Assembly: GCA_030745875.1 (NCBI GenBank)
Contig: JASLNT010000118.1
Span: 20,519-84,518, forward strand
Source of the DNA: Phycisphaerae bacterium
GTDB lineage: Bacteria > Planctomycetota > Phycisphaerae > SM23-33
DNA: 64,000 nt
Reading direction: 5' to 3'
This document shows, one piece after another, positions 25,946 through 35,473 of this stretch (positions are counted from its first letter, which is position 1; each line of letters opens with the position of its first letter). The translations under genes and the position numbers were made by a program. The notes beneath the pieces were generated by a model. It was not told the origin of the DNA. It was given only the letters and a program-made list of their open reading frames with translations, and searched no databases.

Positions 25946-25974
25946 TATATACCACGCTGCAGGCGAAATGTCAA
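25946..25974 (-). promoter_or_regulatory. Consensus promoter of the amylase gene
   Basis: Minus strand: TTGACA (25974-25969), 17 bases, TATATA (25951-25946). The predicted leader is about 100 nt. Early in it GATTTCCCCAG can pair with CTGGGAAATC (one bulged C), and near its end the ribosome-binding site lies within the palindrome GGAGGCCTCC. Confidence 0.7.
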
Positions 25975-26045
25975 GAATGGAAACCACGACGGCCGATCCG
26001 TGAGAATATCGCAATTCAGTCGGATACACTCGATCTGACCTGCTT

Positions 26046-26735
26046 TTACAATCGCCTGACATAGACTCGCGATATGAACTGGAGATTCCTTTGAAACGCG
26101 GTCCAGGACATGGTTGTGCGGCTGGTTCTGCTCGGCCAGGGATCACGCAGAACGACCTGCTGGAAGATCGGCTCGTTATTGCGCGGGTCTACGCGGTAGT
26201 AAACAGCCGTCAGCACGTACGCATGACCGATGGGCTGACCGCGAAGTCCAACAATCAGCGGCCAGCGGTTGGCGAGGTCTTTTACGATCGTGGATCCTCG
26301 CATGATATAGGGCGAAGCGTGAATTGTTGAGAATCGTCCGCGCGTGTCGGGCGCCCATCCGCTGAGTGCGGCCAGGATCATCGATGAGTTTCCAGGTCTG
26401 TCGACCTGGGCTCTGAATATTCGCTGGACGACCTGTTCCTGGGTCACGTACAGCCCGTGATAGTTCAAGGTCATCTGTATGCAGGCGGCCCAGCACCAGT
26501 TGGACTGTCTCTGTCTGCCCTGGGCTCGCGGTGCGGCGAAGTACTCGAATTCGTTCGATGGAATACCCGCTACATACAAACCGGGACTGACCTGGGCGAT
26601 ACTGGGCGGACGAGCAACGGTCGACGCCGGAGCATATCTGGGCCCGCGAATAGTTATCCCGGGCGAGCCGCACCCAGCGGCAAGCATGGACAACAGGAGT
26701 GCAAGAGTTGTAATGATTGTGGTTTTTCGCTTCAT
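26046..26735 (-). CDS. Papain-like cysteine peptidase lipoprotein (C39/C70-like)
   Basis: 229-aa lipoprotein: lipobox SMLAAGC at about residues 16-22. The mature part has the papain-like triad order: Cys in QSNWCWAACIQMTLNYHG (about 80-97), His in GHAYVLTAVYY, and an Asp in VVLRDPWP. This pattern is that of the Papain_like_cys_pep (C70, AvrRpt2-like) family. Possibly a processing or self-regulating peptidase in the periplasm. It follows the zinc-ribbon TPR gene by 103 bases and is the last of three co-directional genes. RBS GGAAG precedes ATG. Whether the Asp is the right catalytic partner was not tested. Confidence 0.8.
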   Translation of the reverse strand: MKRKTTIITTLALLLSMLAAGCGSPGITIRGPRYAPASTVARPPSIAQVSPGLYVAGIPSNEFEYFAAPRAQGRQRQSNWCWAACIQMTLNYHGLYVTQEQVVQRIFRAQVDRPGNSSMILAALSGWAPDTRGRFSTIHASPYIMRGSTIVKDLANRWPLIVGLRGQPIGHAYVLTAVYYRVDPRNNEPIFQQVVLRDPWPSRTSRTTMSWTAFQRNLQFISRVYVRRL

Positions 26736-26838
26736 GTTCTTCCGCCTTGTACCTCGCTAATAGCGCAGGACGTTTTCTGTGAATTATCGAATACCTTGAC
26801 CGACGGGTGCTGCGGTTGTGCAGGGCCGATCGTTCGTC

Positions 26839-28164
26839 TTACTTCTTATAGACCTTCTCGGGGCTGGTCGATTTCTTTGGGGATGACTTCTTCAACGCAT
26901 CGAAAACCCAGTGATCTCCTTTGTATCCGAGGCGGAGAGCTTCCTGGGCTTCTTCTTCGGCTTCGGTTCGCCGACCTGCTCTGAAAAGCGAACCGGCCAG
27001 GTTGGCGTAGTAGTTTGGTGTGAACTTTGATCCGATCTTTATAGCTTGGCGATATTCGCCGGCGGCCTTGGTGTATAGCTTCTGGCTGTGGTATAGGTGT
27101 CCGTATTCGTTATGGCGATCGGCGTTGTTGGGGTCGAGTTCAATGGCCTTGCGGAGTGAGGTTTCGGCCTCAGCGTATTTCTTCTGTTTCGACTGCGCTC
27201 GGCTCAGTTTTCCCCAGGAGTCAGCGACCCGTGGTTTCAGTTTGACTGCCTGACGCAGCGCCGATTCGCCCTCGGCGGGCTTGTCCATGATGACCAGGTT
27301 GAAACCGAGATTCTCGTGGAAAACCGCTATAGTGGGATCCAGGCTGACCGCTTTGCGGTAGCAGGCGTCTGCCTCGCCGCGTTTTTCCTGTCTCGCCAGC
27401 GCCACGCCGAGGCGGTTGTGAGTTTCCGCTCGCTTCGGATCGACCCCCAGAGCCTCTCTGTAGGATGATACGGCCATGCTGAATCGCCGAGTCCTGAAAC
27501 ATGCTTGTCCGAAGTTATCTTGATAATACGCGTTCTTGGGGTCCACGGAGAGTATCTCTTGGCATACATTGTACATTTCCTCCCACTTCTTCTGACAGTA
27601 GAGAGCCTTGGCGAGGTTGTTCTGGTAGACGGTGTGGCTGCTGTCGGATCCGGAGACGGCTTTTCTGAACAGAACTTCGGCTTCGGCGTACTTCTTCTCG
27701 TTGTACTTCGCCATGCCGCGCTGATTGAATTCGGCTGGCGTGCCGGGGGATGCGGTGATCGCAATCGGAGTTGGTTCCGGAGTGCTGCGCGTATCGGGAT
27801 CCGGAAACGACAGGTCGTCAGCTCCGGCTTCTGTCCCGGTCGCACCGCTTGTCCCGCCGCCGGACGTGCCTGAATCGGGCCGACCTCCTCCGTGGACAAG
27901 GTCTGGATAAGGATCAGTCGGATTACTCTTATCGTTCGGCCACGCCAGGTACACGACCACGCCTACAATCGCTAGCGCGACCACGGCGCCCACGCCCCAG
28001 AGTATCGTTGTCCTGTCGACTCCCGCCGTTGCGGCGACAGGTTGTGCCTGTGCGACGGGCTGTGCGGTCGGCGCCAGGTCGGCTTCTACGGTCATCGGCG
28101 TACCGCAATTACCGCAGAATCTCTCATCCTGCCCCATCGGTTCGTTGCATTCTGTGCAGTTCAT
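26839..28164 (-). CDS. Zinc-ribbon, membrane-anchored TPR protein
   Basis: 441-aa protein with one N-terminal zinc ribbon (CTEC, ten residues, CGNC), a linker, one TM (ILWGVGAVVALAIVGVVVYLAW, about 52-73), a Gly/Ser/Thr-rich linker, then roughly seven TPR-type repeats (about 145-420; examples AEVLFRKAVSGSD, AVSSYREALGVDP, AEASLRKAIELDP-like units). It shares its N-terminal zinc-ribbon plan with the adjacent 1212-aa protein and starts 14 bases after that gene's stop, so the two are co-transcribed. TPRs would be extracytoplasmic if the zinc ribbon is inside. Function unknown; probably a scaffold for protein assembly at the membrane. Confidence 0.8.
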   Translation of the reverse strand: MNCTECNEPMGQDERFCGNCGTPMTVEADLAPTAQPVAQAQPVAATAGVDRTTILWGVGAVVALAIVGVVVYLAWPNDKSNPTDPYPDLVHGGGRPDSGTSGGGTSGATGTEAGADDLSFPDPDTRSTPEPTPIAITASPGTPAEFNQRGMAKYNEKKYAEAEVLFRKAVSGSDSSHTVYQNNLAKALYCQKKWEEMYNVCQEILSVDPKNAYYQDNFGQACFRTRRFSMAVSSYREALGVDPKRAETHNRLGVALARQEKRGEADACYRKAVSLDPTIAVFHENLGFNLVIMDKPAEGESALRQAVKLKPRVADSWGKLSRAQSKQKKYAEAETSLRKAIELDPNNADRHNEYGHLYHSQKLYTKAAGEYRQAIKIGSKFTPNYYANLAGSLFRAGRRTEAEEEAQEALRLGYKGDHWVFDALKKSSPKKSTSPEKVYKK

Positions 28165-28178
28165 CGCCTTTCTCCTGT

Positions 28179-31100
28179 CTACTCGGAGTATTCCATGATT
28201 CGCTTGACAATATCCGTTAGGTACTTCTTCTCACGTCTGGTTACTGCAGGTATCGCTCGTCTGGGGTCGTTCCGTGGTCCTTCAAGAATGACTTCTATTA
28301 TGGCGTTGCCAAGCTGTATCCACACCATGGGCTGTTGACCGTGGCTGTGAATCACAAGAAAGGCCTTTTGGCGGCTTTCCAGTGGGACAGTCCAGGAAGT
28401 GAAACCTTCATAGATGAGAGTATTGGGCGGCATGGGCGGAGAGGGCATAGTGGCTTCTTTTCTGTATTTCAGAAGAATCTGACCGTCGCGCACGGCCGTT
28501 TCTGTCGTCTCGTACTCCCGGATGAAGAACGCAGCGCCATTCAGATTTCTCCCTATCGATCTGACTGGGAGGATATACTCCGTGCTCTTGATACCGGAAT
28601 TTGCGGAAGTGTTCCTGTCCCTATCCCAAGACGGAGCCGCCGTACTCGTTCGCACGTCTTGCGGCCAGCCGTTGTCTGCGGCGAGTTCCTTTAGAATCTT
28701 CACGTAGTCGAGTTTGTCCCCGAGTCTGAGTCGCACAGCGGGCATACCATCGATGTTTGTGAATATCCCTCCCGTTTTCTTGGCGAAGTCCACATTGAAC
28801 GTTTTGACAATTGGCCCGTCGGGTCCGGCTGTAGTTACGACCACGCGATAGTTCTTCTTCAAGCCAGTCTTGTCGAACGCAGAGACCGACATAATATCTT
28901 TCCCCAAGCCGGTCGCAATAGAAAGGGTCCTATAAATATTCCGACGGAACAATGAAGTAACGGGAATCGGCATGACACCAGGCTTGTTGTAGCCCAGTGC
29001 TTTCAGCGTAGTTGCCAGCATTACCGCGCTACCGTCCGACGGAGGGCTGTTGTTGGCGTAATATGTTTTGTTGGTGAGAAATGGGCTTTGCTGGCCCGCA
29101 TTGAATATCTCAACTTTCGCCAGTTCCGGATCGATCTGTCGATCGTACCAGCGATGCTTGTTGATGCCTCTGTTCTGACGGCTGAATGCGTTGCTGAGGT
29201 TAAGATTATCTCCCAGCGATTTCTTGTCTCGTTTGCGGGGAGGCATATTCTCGATCCGGAACACGATGGCGGGAGGGCCGGAGATATCTGTCCGGATAAT
29301 CGGATTCCATCGCCCGCCGATCGGTAACCATTTCTTGTCGATTGACTGGTTCGGAAAAGTGTCTTGGCCAGTCCATTTCGGAGTATATGTGCGACCGTTA
29401 TTGCCCAATGCCAGACAGAACGCAAAAGTGTACACTTGATGCCTGAGAAACGCGTTGGGTATCTTATCCACATCGGGTAGAACAACGCTGACTCTGACCT
29501 CGATCAACGCCACCGGGCTCTGGCTGGGTCGAAGGGTCCCGGGGAACTGGTATCCACGGTAATCATAGCCGATGTGTGCAATCGGGGCTTCACGCAGTCT
29601 GTAACGCGATGTGATGGCGGTCTGGTCTTCTTTCTGGAGCCATCCGACTAGGTTCCCGCCGGTAATCGATTCTGTCAAACGCAGAGCTCGGAAGCCCATG
29701 CTCTTGGCGGCCCCCACGAGCTGATTCCTGGGGGTGGTTAGCGCCCTTATACCACCAATAATGTTACGACTTTGTTCGCCGAATTGCGCCAGTTGGATGA
29801 TACACTTACCAGTCGCGCCGGTATCATAGCTTTTAGCTATCCGAACAGCTTCGTCAAAGAACATGTCGTTAATGACCCCCTCAAAGTCTCCTGTGGCCGC
29901 TTTTCGACCGACCTTCCAGGCCACTTCGGGCCAGTTGACATCGTTGATTGCATCGGGTGAGATCATCGTTCGGACAACTTTGATCCTCAGGCTTCTCTTG
30001 GTGTATGATCGTTGTGCCAGGTACTCGCCTACGGATTGAGAGATCACCGGCGGATAGAGTGTGGAGAACTTGTCGAGTCCTTCGGGCCCCCTGAAGTTCT
30101 CGGCGGGAGATTGTGCGAATATCCGTCCGCCATTGGTGATTATGGTCCTTCGAGGAATCTCACCGACCGGTGCGTCGGGCCGATGACCGTCAAAGAAAGA
30201 ATACTTCCGTCCGCGTGGGTTGCTGGAATTGAAATCTTCGCGGAAATAGTAATATATCTCTGGTCCGAATGGGGCCATGCCGCTGGTGTGCATCGCCAAC
30301 TCTTCCTGGAGATGAACGGGGCTGTAGAGCAATCGTTCATCATTTATTCTACGGTGGCCTAATGATCTACCGTGAAACATGCGAAGGAACGCCCAGCTGG
30401 TCTTGATGTTGATTTGCTCGGCTGTTGACGGACGCTTCTGGATATTACTAGTGCGGGCGAATTCTCTCAGGCCTTTGTGATAAGTCTCTACAGATGTGTT
30501 GTAGTATTTCTTCCAGAGGTTTCGCGTCTCCCGTGACTGCTGTCGGAAGAGCAACTCGTTCATGAAGCCTTTCCAGAACAACGCACGTACTCTCAAAGGA
30601 GGGAAGTTTGACCGCTCGGCCAACTTATGGAAGCGATTCTCAGCGGCGATGATGATTTCCTGATCTGTTTCGACGGTGGGCCTCTTCCATTCGAAAAGGT
30701 CCATTGTCTGGGCAAAGTATTTCTCATCGGGGTTGTATTCACGGGTGGAACGCAGAAGCAGCTTCCTCCACTCCTCCCTGTTGTACAACGCCAGAAAGTA
30801 CCGCCCTCCCACAAGGCCGTAGCACTCGAAACTTCCGCGCGAGTCTGGTATGGTCCGCCACGCGGGCTCACCGCGGATAAAAACCCTGATGCTCTGATTC
30901 TCCGGGCCGTCGGGGCGAGGGTACGCCAGGCGGTCGTTTTGAGGGGGTGGTGACGTTGCGGCATGAGCGGTGCTGCAGAACAGGCCGTCGAGCCATCCTC
31001 CGCCTTGTGCAGTGGTTGTCGGTTCCGTGCGGTTGGGGGTCAGGCGGATCGTGATCGGTTTGTGCGTGTAAATCGCCGGTTCAATCTGATACACGTCGCT

Positions 31101-31817
31101 GATTGGGGTGAAGAGACCTTCGGTCGCCGCAAGCGTGCCGGGCCTCGGCGTGAAGTCCTCCATTCGCTGGACTTTCCTGACGGTGACGGCGATCCGGTTC
31201 TTCAATGCTCCGGGAGGAATTTGAACGGTCATGCCCTCAGCTGTTATCGTTCCACCCTCAGGACCAATAACCGCCGACGGTTTGATGGCGGCGATCTTCG
31301 CCATTAACAGCTCAACACTGTTATCCGGACCACTGCTGAACCAAAAAAAAAGCCCGCCGCCGATCAGCAGCACGGCTGCCGCGGCGGAGATGATCAGACG
31401 GGGTCGTCGCAGCCGCAAGGTCCGGCCTGCCGTCGTCGACGCCGTCTTAGGCAACGCAGGAGCTCCGCATGCCGTACAGAACTTCTTGCCCACGTCAACA
31501 GCGCCGCCGCACTTGGCGCAGACCATGGGGCCTGCCTGCGCACCGCATTTTGTGCAGAACTTTTTGTCACCAGGGACTGATGACCCGCATGCAGCGCATG
31601 GGGAGCCCGCGGCCTGGGCGGCAAGAGTCACCCCGCACTGGATGCAGAATTTCTTGCCCGGACTTGCGGGGGATTGGCATTTGGGGCAAGTTGGATTTCG
31701 ATCATCCTCCAGTTGTTCCGGGGGCTTGGAGGTCAGTTGGGCTCCGCATTGTGTACAAAAAGATCTGTCCGCCGGTAAGGCGGCTTGACAAGACTGGCAC
31801 GTCCGCAAATCGTTCAT
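28179..31817 (-). CDS. Large zinc-ribbon membrane protein with ZU5-like extracytoplasmic region
   Basis: 1212-aa protein. I place the start at the ATG at 31817 (RBS AAGGAAGG), not the in-frame ATG at 31871. Four CxxC-x(10-11)-CxxC zinc ribbons occupy residues about 5-140, followed by an Arg-rich stretch (RTLRLRRPR), one TM (LIISAAAAVLLIGGGLFFWF, about 155-175) and a ZU5-like segment (IGPEGGTITAEGMTVQIPPG, about 195-290). The remaining 900 residues are unfamiliar, with several Tyr/Arg-rich stretches. The positive-inside rule predicts zinc ribbons in the cytoplasm and the rest outside. Driven by a consensus promoter (31919-31892). First of three genes with the TPR zinc-ribbon protein and the peptidase lipoprotein. 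I do not recognise the whole. Confidence 0.78.
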   Translation of the reverse strand: MNDLRTCQSCQAALPADRSFCTQCGAQLTSKPPEQLEDDRNPTCPKCQSPASPGKKFCIQCGVTLAAQAAGSPCAACGSSVPGDKKFCTKCGAQAGPMVCAKCGGAVDVGKKFCTACGAPALPKTASTTAGRTLRLRRPRLIISAAAAVLLIGGGLFFWFSSGPDNSVELLMAKIAAIKPSAVIGPEGGTITAEGMTVQIPPGALKNRIAVTVRKVQRMEDFTPRPGTLAATEGLFTPISDVYQIEPAIYTHKPITIRLTPNRTEPTTTAQGGGWLDGLFCSTAHAATSPPPQNDRLAYPRPDGPENQSIRVFIRGEPAWRTIPDSRGSFECYGLVGGRYFLALYNREEWRKLLLRSTREYNPDEKYFAQTMDLFEWKRPTVETDQEIIIAAENRFHKLAERSNFPPLRVRALFWKGFMNELLFRQQSRETRNLWKKYYNTSVETYHKGLREFARTSNIQKRPSTAEQINIKTSWAFLRMFHGRSLGHRRINDERLLYSPVHLQEELAMHTSGMAPFGPEIYYYFREDFNSSNPRGRKYSFFDGHRPDAPVGEIPRRTIITNGGRIFAQSPAENFRGPEGLDKFSTLYPPVISQSVGEYLAQRSYTKRSLRIKVVRTMISPDAINDVNWPEVAWKVGRKAATGDFEGVINDMFFDEAVRIAKSYDTGATGKCIIQLAQFGEQSRNIIGGIRALTTPRNQLVGAAKSMGFRALRLTESITGGNLVGWLQKEDQTAITSRYRLREAPIAHIGYDYRGYQFPGTLRPSQSPVALIEVRVSVVLPDVDKIPNAFLRHQVYTFAFCLALGNNGRTYTPKWTGQDTFPNQSIDKKWLPIGGRWNPIIRTDISGPPAIVFRIENMPPRKRDKKSLGDNLNLSNAFSRQNRGINKHRWYDRQIDPELAKVEIFNAGQQSPFLTNKTYYANNSPPSDGSAVMLATTLKALGYNKPGVMPIPVTSLFRRNIYRTLSIATGLGKDIMSVSAFDKTGLKKNYRVVVTTAGPDGPIVKTFNVDFAKKTGGIFTNIDGMPAVRLRLGDKLDYVKILKELAADNGWPQDVRTSTAAPSWDRDRNTSANSGIKSTEYILPVRSIGRNLNGAAFFIREYETTETAVRDGQILLKYRKEATMPSPPMPPNTLIYEGFTSWTVPLESRQKAFLVIHSHGQQPMVWIQLGNAIIEVILEGPRNDPRRAIPAVTRREKKYLTDIVKRIMEYSE

Positions 31818-31891
31818 CTGCGGCCTTCCTTTATTGTTACCCGACACCCTGGAAATGAGACCTGCCCGCACCCAAGCGAGCCGCTCCTATG

Positions 31892-31919
31892 ATTCTACGC
31901 AGCCTTCGGAGTGTGTCAA
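31892..31919 (-). promoter_or_regulatory. Promoter of the zinc-ribbon operon
   Basis: Minus strand: TTGACA (31919-31914), 16 bases, TAGAAT (31897-31892). The leader to the ATG at 31817 is about 65 nt. The rest of the 231-base gap up to 32048 holds a run of seven T on the plus strand next to the short palindrome AGGCGCCT but no gene. Confidence 0.65.
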
Positions 31920-32048
31920 TATAATCGCGGCATTTTTTTGAGGCGCCTTACGTATCTTCACAGCATTCCGAAGCAGACTACTCGACGCGACGTTGACCGG
32001 GATTCGTTGCGGGGATAATTGGCGATATATGACAACACCGACAGAGTA

Positions 32049-33149
32049 CTATGGCGCAACTACGACCTCGAAGTCGGAGCCTTTTATTCGGCGGAGTTCC
32101 TGGTGCAGGAGCGGGATTCTCTCGTCAGGCGTTACTGAGACCGCCCATTCGATTCCATTATCGGCCACTAGCATGCCGTAGCGTTTCAGGGCTGTCAGGA
32201 TCGTGCGGACGTTGGGGGAGAACTTGGAAGTGTCGAAATCGGCGCGGAGGCGGAAACGCTCGCCCATCCTTGGCAGATTCCTATCGGTGCGGCGGCTGGC
32301 GTAATGAGTGGCTGGGGGGATGAAGGCTCGGCGGGTCTTGCGGATGGTCACTCGCAGTGCATGGTCGATCCGTCCGCGTTTGAGTTCGTCGTATCGGACC
32401 ACCGCCGGGAATATCGGCAGCCCGGCCGCGTCGGCGGACGTCCAACCCTTTGGGCGAAGCTTGTTTGTCTTGAGATCGAAGACAGACGCCTGTGCGGCTT
32501 GCCAGCCGGAGGATGTCTTCCGCATTGCGAAGAATTCATAGAGCATGCGATTGGTCGGATCCACTACAATTGCGTGACGGTCGCCGCCTCGCTTCAGCGT
32601 ATCTCGCTGGACGTCGAGCAGCGTTAGTTTCCGGAGTTTTGGACTCCTCAGATACCCCGCCGGCCAGCCTTCGATGGGAACGTTGTCGGGCAGGGGATAG
32701 GGGCCTTTGTCCGATTCGGCGGGGTAACCGGTTATCTTCACGTCGACGCGTTTCTGGTTCGGCGGGGCGATGATGAACGCCATGTCGGCGTTGTATCGCA
32801 GCGGTTTGTCGTTACCGACCGATGCGACGATAGCTTTGGAGTTCGGATGGAGCGGCCAGCGATCCACTAGTTGGTTCCATGGATTGTCGGGCGGGAAGAT
32901 TTCCAGAGCGGCTAGGACAGCATCGGCGCGGGGCGTGTTGAACATGACAGGTTTTGTAACGGGTGGGGCTGTCTTCCGGGCCAGACGTATGCGTTTCAGG
33001 CGCGCCGGATCACCGCCGGCGGGCGTGGAAGGCGCCGTGGTGGGGGATTGGGCTCCAACACCGGCCAGGCACGCCGCCAGCGCCAGAAAGCCAATCGCCC
33101 GCCGCGATCGACTGAAAGCGTATCGCCTGATGTGATGGGGCGTTTCCAT
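32049..33149 (-). CDS. Exported hypothetical protein
   Basis: 366-aa protein with an Arg-rich n-region and hydrophobic signal (SRRAIGFLALAACLAGVGA). A conserved-looking block is IDHALRVTIRKTRRAFIPPATHYASRRTDRNLPRMGERFRLRADFD (about 265-315), followed by LTALKRYGMLVADNG, a pattern I associate with exported hypothetical proteins in Planctomycetota and Acidobacteriota. No catalytic motif is apparent. It lacks a clear Shine-Dalgarno before ATG 33149. It is transcribed away from the beta-helix gene across a 142-base divergent region. Confidence 0.7.
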   Translation of the reverse strand: METPHHIRRYAFSRSRRAIGFLALAACLAGVGAQSPTTAPSTPAGGDPARLKRIRLARKTAPPVTKPVMFNTPRADAVLAALEIFPPDNPWNQLVDRWPLHPNSKAIVASVGNDKPLRYNADMAFIIAPPNQKRVDVKITGYPAESDKGPYPLPDNVPIEGWPAGYLRSPKLRKLTLLDVQRDTLKRGGDRHAIVVDPTNRMLYEFFAMRKTSSGWQAAQASVFDLKTNKLRPKGWTSADAAGLPIFPAVVRYDELKRGRIDHALRVTIRKTRRAFIPPATHYASRRTDRNLPRMGERFRLRADFDTSKFSPNVRTILTALKRYGMLVADNGIEWAVSVTPDERIPLLHQELRRIKGSDFEVVVAP

Positions 33150-33265
33150 TTCAACATGTTAGTATAAGCAAACTGGCGACGCCAATCATGGGGAATTGCA
33201 CGATAAGTACACGCCGATAATCTCCATGAACGCGACGGATGCCTGCAGGAAGACGCATATTGTCA

Positions 33266-33271
33266 TATAAT
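33266..33271 (+). promoter_or_regulatory. -10 box (TATAAT) for the beta-helix protein gene
   Basis: A perfect TATAAT at 33266-33271 predicts a start near 33278, only about 14 bases before the ATG at 33292, just enough for the AAGGAG ribosome-binding site. No convincing -35 box is present, so the promoter may depend on an activator. Confidence 0.45.
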
Positions 33272-33291
33272 GGAACTCGTAAGGAGTAGAC

Positions 33292-35418
33292 ATGGATTTG
33301 ATTCGTTGGACTGTCAGGCTTGTTCTGGTCGGCGCCTTGTTGCACCCGTGCGAGGCGGCGGAGTATTCTGTTGCGCCTGGCGAATCGTTGCAGGCCGCGG
33401 TGAAGCGCGCCTCGGCGGGCGATACGATAACGATTCGCGGAGGACGATATCACCAGCAAACCAGGATCGCGGGCCTGAAGGGCACGAAGGACCGCCCGAT
33501 CACTATTCGAGCCTTCCCGGGCGAGAAGGTTCTGTTCGACGGTACGGTCGAGATATCCGGCCCGTGGAAGCGATACAAGGGAAATATCTACAAGACTGCC
33601 GTTAAGTCGGACGTGTGGCAGTTGTTTGTCGGCGGAGAGATGATGATTCCGGCCAGGTGGCCTGATGCGTTTCTGCACGACGACAGTATTTGGGATATGG
33701 AGGGCTCGCGGGCTCAGGGCGATCCGACCAGCCCGAACGGGACCCTACGCGATAAGCCCGTGGGCAAGAGGGGGCTGGCGGCCAGCGGGTTCGACGCCGA
33801 TGGGGCGGTGGCGATACTGAACGTTGGTTCGTGGATGACGTACGCCCGGAAGGTGACCGGCCACGAGCCCGGTTCGGGCGGTTTTGCGTACAAAAAGGCT
33901 CCCGTTTTTCGGCCCAAACATCACTACTACTACCTAGAGGGCAAACTCGACCTGCTCGACGCCGAGCGCGAATGGTTCTACGATCGCGACGCCGGGGCGT
34001 TGTACTTGTGGGCTCCGGGCGGGAAGGCTCCGGGAAAGGCCGTTCGGGGCAAGACGCAATCGTATGCGATAGACGCCCAGGACTGCTCATACGTTCGCCT
34101 GCAGGGTCTTAAGTTCTTTGGGACCACGTTTCGATTCCGCGAGAGCACGAACGTAACCGTGGAAGATTGCGATCTGAGTTTCCCGAGTTGTTCAAAGCGG
34201 ATGCTGGGCGTACTCGGAAGACCGGATGCGACGCTGATTACCGCGCCGAGAAGCACACGGGGGGGGTGCGGCAATGCCGTGGTCAACTGCAGTATTCGCG
34301 ATACGGACAGTCACGCCATTGAGATGTCCGGTGACGGCGGGCTGATTGAGAACTGCTGTTTCAGGAATATTGATTTCACCGTTTCGGATCTGCCGGGTCT
34401 GATGGTGTCGATCGTGATGAGAGGGAGGGGCAATGTTTTCCGCCGCAATACGGTCGACAAGTGCGGAGCTTCGTCAACGATATCAGCGGGCAATGCGCCG
34501 ATTGTAGAACTGAACCGAGTTTCCCGCACCGGTTACCTGCAGACTGACGGTTCGATCACGCAACTGACGATAGGAGCCCAGACCGGAGCCCAGGTTCGGT
34601 ATAACTGGTTTCACGACACTGTCAAATCCGGAGCCCGCTTTGATGCTCCGATCCCTCCGAGGCGATGGGGGCATGGCGGGAGCATGACCAACAACGTAAT
34701 CTGGAATGCGGGTTTGGCGTTGATGTTCAAGGGCGAGAGGCATTTCTGCTATCACAACACTGCGTTTGATTGTCGAAGCGGGATTACCGTTTTGGACGAT
34801 TCTCGACAGAACGGCGGGGCCAACGAGGGCACGATCACAAGGAATAACGCCGGAGACCTCGTCAGCGGGCATCGGCGGAGAAACGTGAAGATTCGCGGCA
34901 GGTGCGACCATAACTGGAACGGAGCCGACAAGGGCAAACGACTTGCAGGCGAGCTTCGCGACTCGGCGAATCTGGACTTCCGCCCGCGGAGCGGTTCGGA
35001 ACTGATCGATTCGGGGATTGCGGTCAAAGGCGTAACCGGTCGGGTCGTTGGTGAAGCTCCGGATATCGGTGCCTACGAAGCCGGAGCCAAGCGCTACTGG
35101 ATCCCCGGCCGCCAGACAGCCCGTGCGTCAACCGCGATTCCGTGTGACAGTTCAAAAACCGCCCGCACCAACGCCGACTTGATGTTCCTGGGCGGATACA
35201 AGGCGGTTAGACACGCTGTGTATTTCGGTCGCACCGCCGACAAACTGGTAAGAAAAGCGATCCTGACCGATTCAAACATCTTTTCACCGGGCCAGTTGCA
35301 GCCCGGAGCAAAGTACTACTGGCGAGTGGATGCGATCGGGCCTGACGGTGAAGTTACCTCCGGGACGCTATGGCGATTCGAGACCGCGCCTAAAACGCGG
35401 ACGTCCAGCCGACAGTAG
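33292..35418 (+). CDS. Exported right-handed parallel beta-helix protein with C-terminal Fn3-like region
   Basis: 708-aa protein. The N-terminus looks like a signal peptide (LVLVGALLHPCEAAEYS). Mature N-terminal region AAVKRASAGDTITIRGGRYHQQTRIAGLKGTKDRPITIRAF is the characteristic opening of right-handed beta-helix polysaccharide lyases or isomerases (about 25-75). Repetitive strands with NVTVEDCDLSF, CSIRDTDSHAIEMSGDGG, CCFRNIDFTVSD and similar turns run to about residue 600, ending DIGAYEAG. The last 100 residues resemble a fibronectin-III-like module (VYFGRTADKLVRKA, YYWRVDAIGPDGEV). Likely binds or cleaves extracellular polysaccharide. No catalytic residues can be assigned. RBS AAGGAG is perfectly placed. 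Confidence 0.82.
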   Translation: MDLIRWTVRLVLVGALLHPCEAAEYSVAPGESLQAAVKRASAGDTITIRGGRYHQQTRIAGLKGTKDRPITIRAFPGEKVLFDGTVEISGPWKRYKGNIYKTAVKSDVWQLFVGGEMMIPARWPDAFLHDDSIWDMEGSRAQGDPTSPNGTLRDKPVGKRGLAASGFDADGAVAILNVGSWMTYARKVTGHEPGSGGFAYKKAPVFRPKHHYYYLEGKLDLLDAEREWFYDRDAGALYLWAPGGKAPGKAVRGKTQSYAIDAQDCSYVRLQGLKFFGTTFRFRESTNVTVEDCDLSFPSCSKRMLGVLGRPDATLITAPRSTRGGCGNAVVNCSIRDTDSHAIEMSGDGGLIENCCFRNIDFTVSDLPGLMVSIVMRGRGNVFRRNTVDKCGASSTISAGNAPIVELNRVSRTGYLQTDGSITQLTIGAQTGAQVRYNWFHDTVKSGARFDAPIPPRRWGHGGSMTNNVIWNAGLALMFKGERHFCYHNTAFDCRSGITVLDDSRQNGGANEGTITRNNAGDLVSGHRRRNVKIRGRCDHNWNGADKGKRLAGELRDSANLDFRPRSGSELIDSGIAVKGVTGRVVGEAPDIGAYEAGAKRYWIPGRQTARASTAIPCDSSKTARTNADLMFLGGYKAVRHAVYFGRTADKLVRKAILTDSNIFSPGQLQPGAKYYWRVDAIGPDGEVTSGTLWRFETAPKTRTSSRQ

Positions 35419-35473
35419 AGCTTACAAGCCCATTGAGTTGAAAACGTCGCCGCCGTTTCGTAGAGTATCTGTT

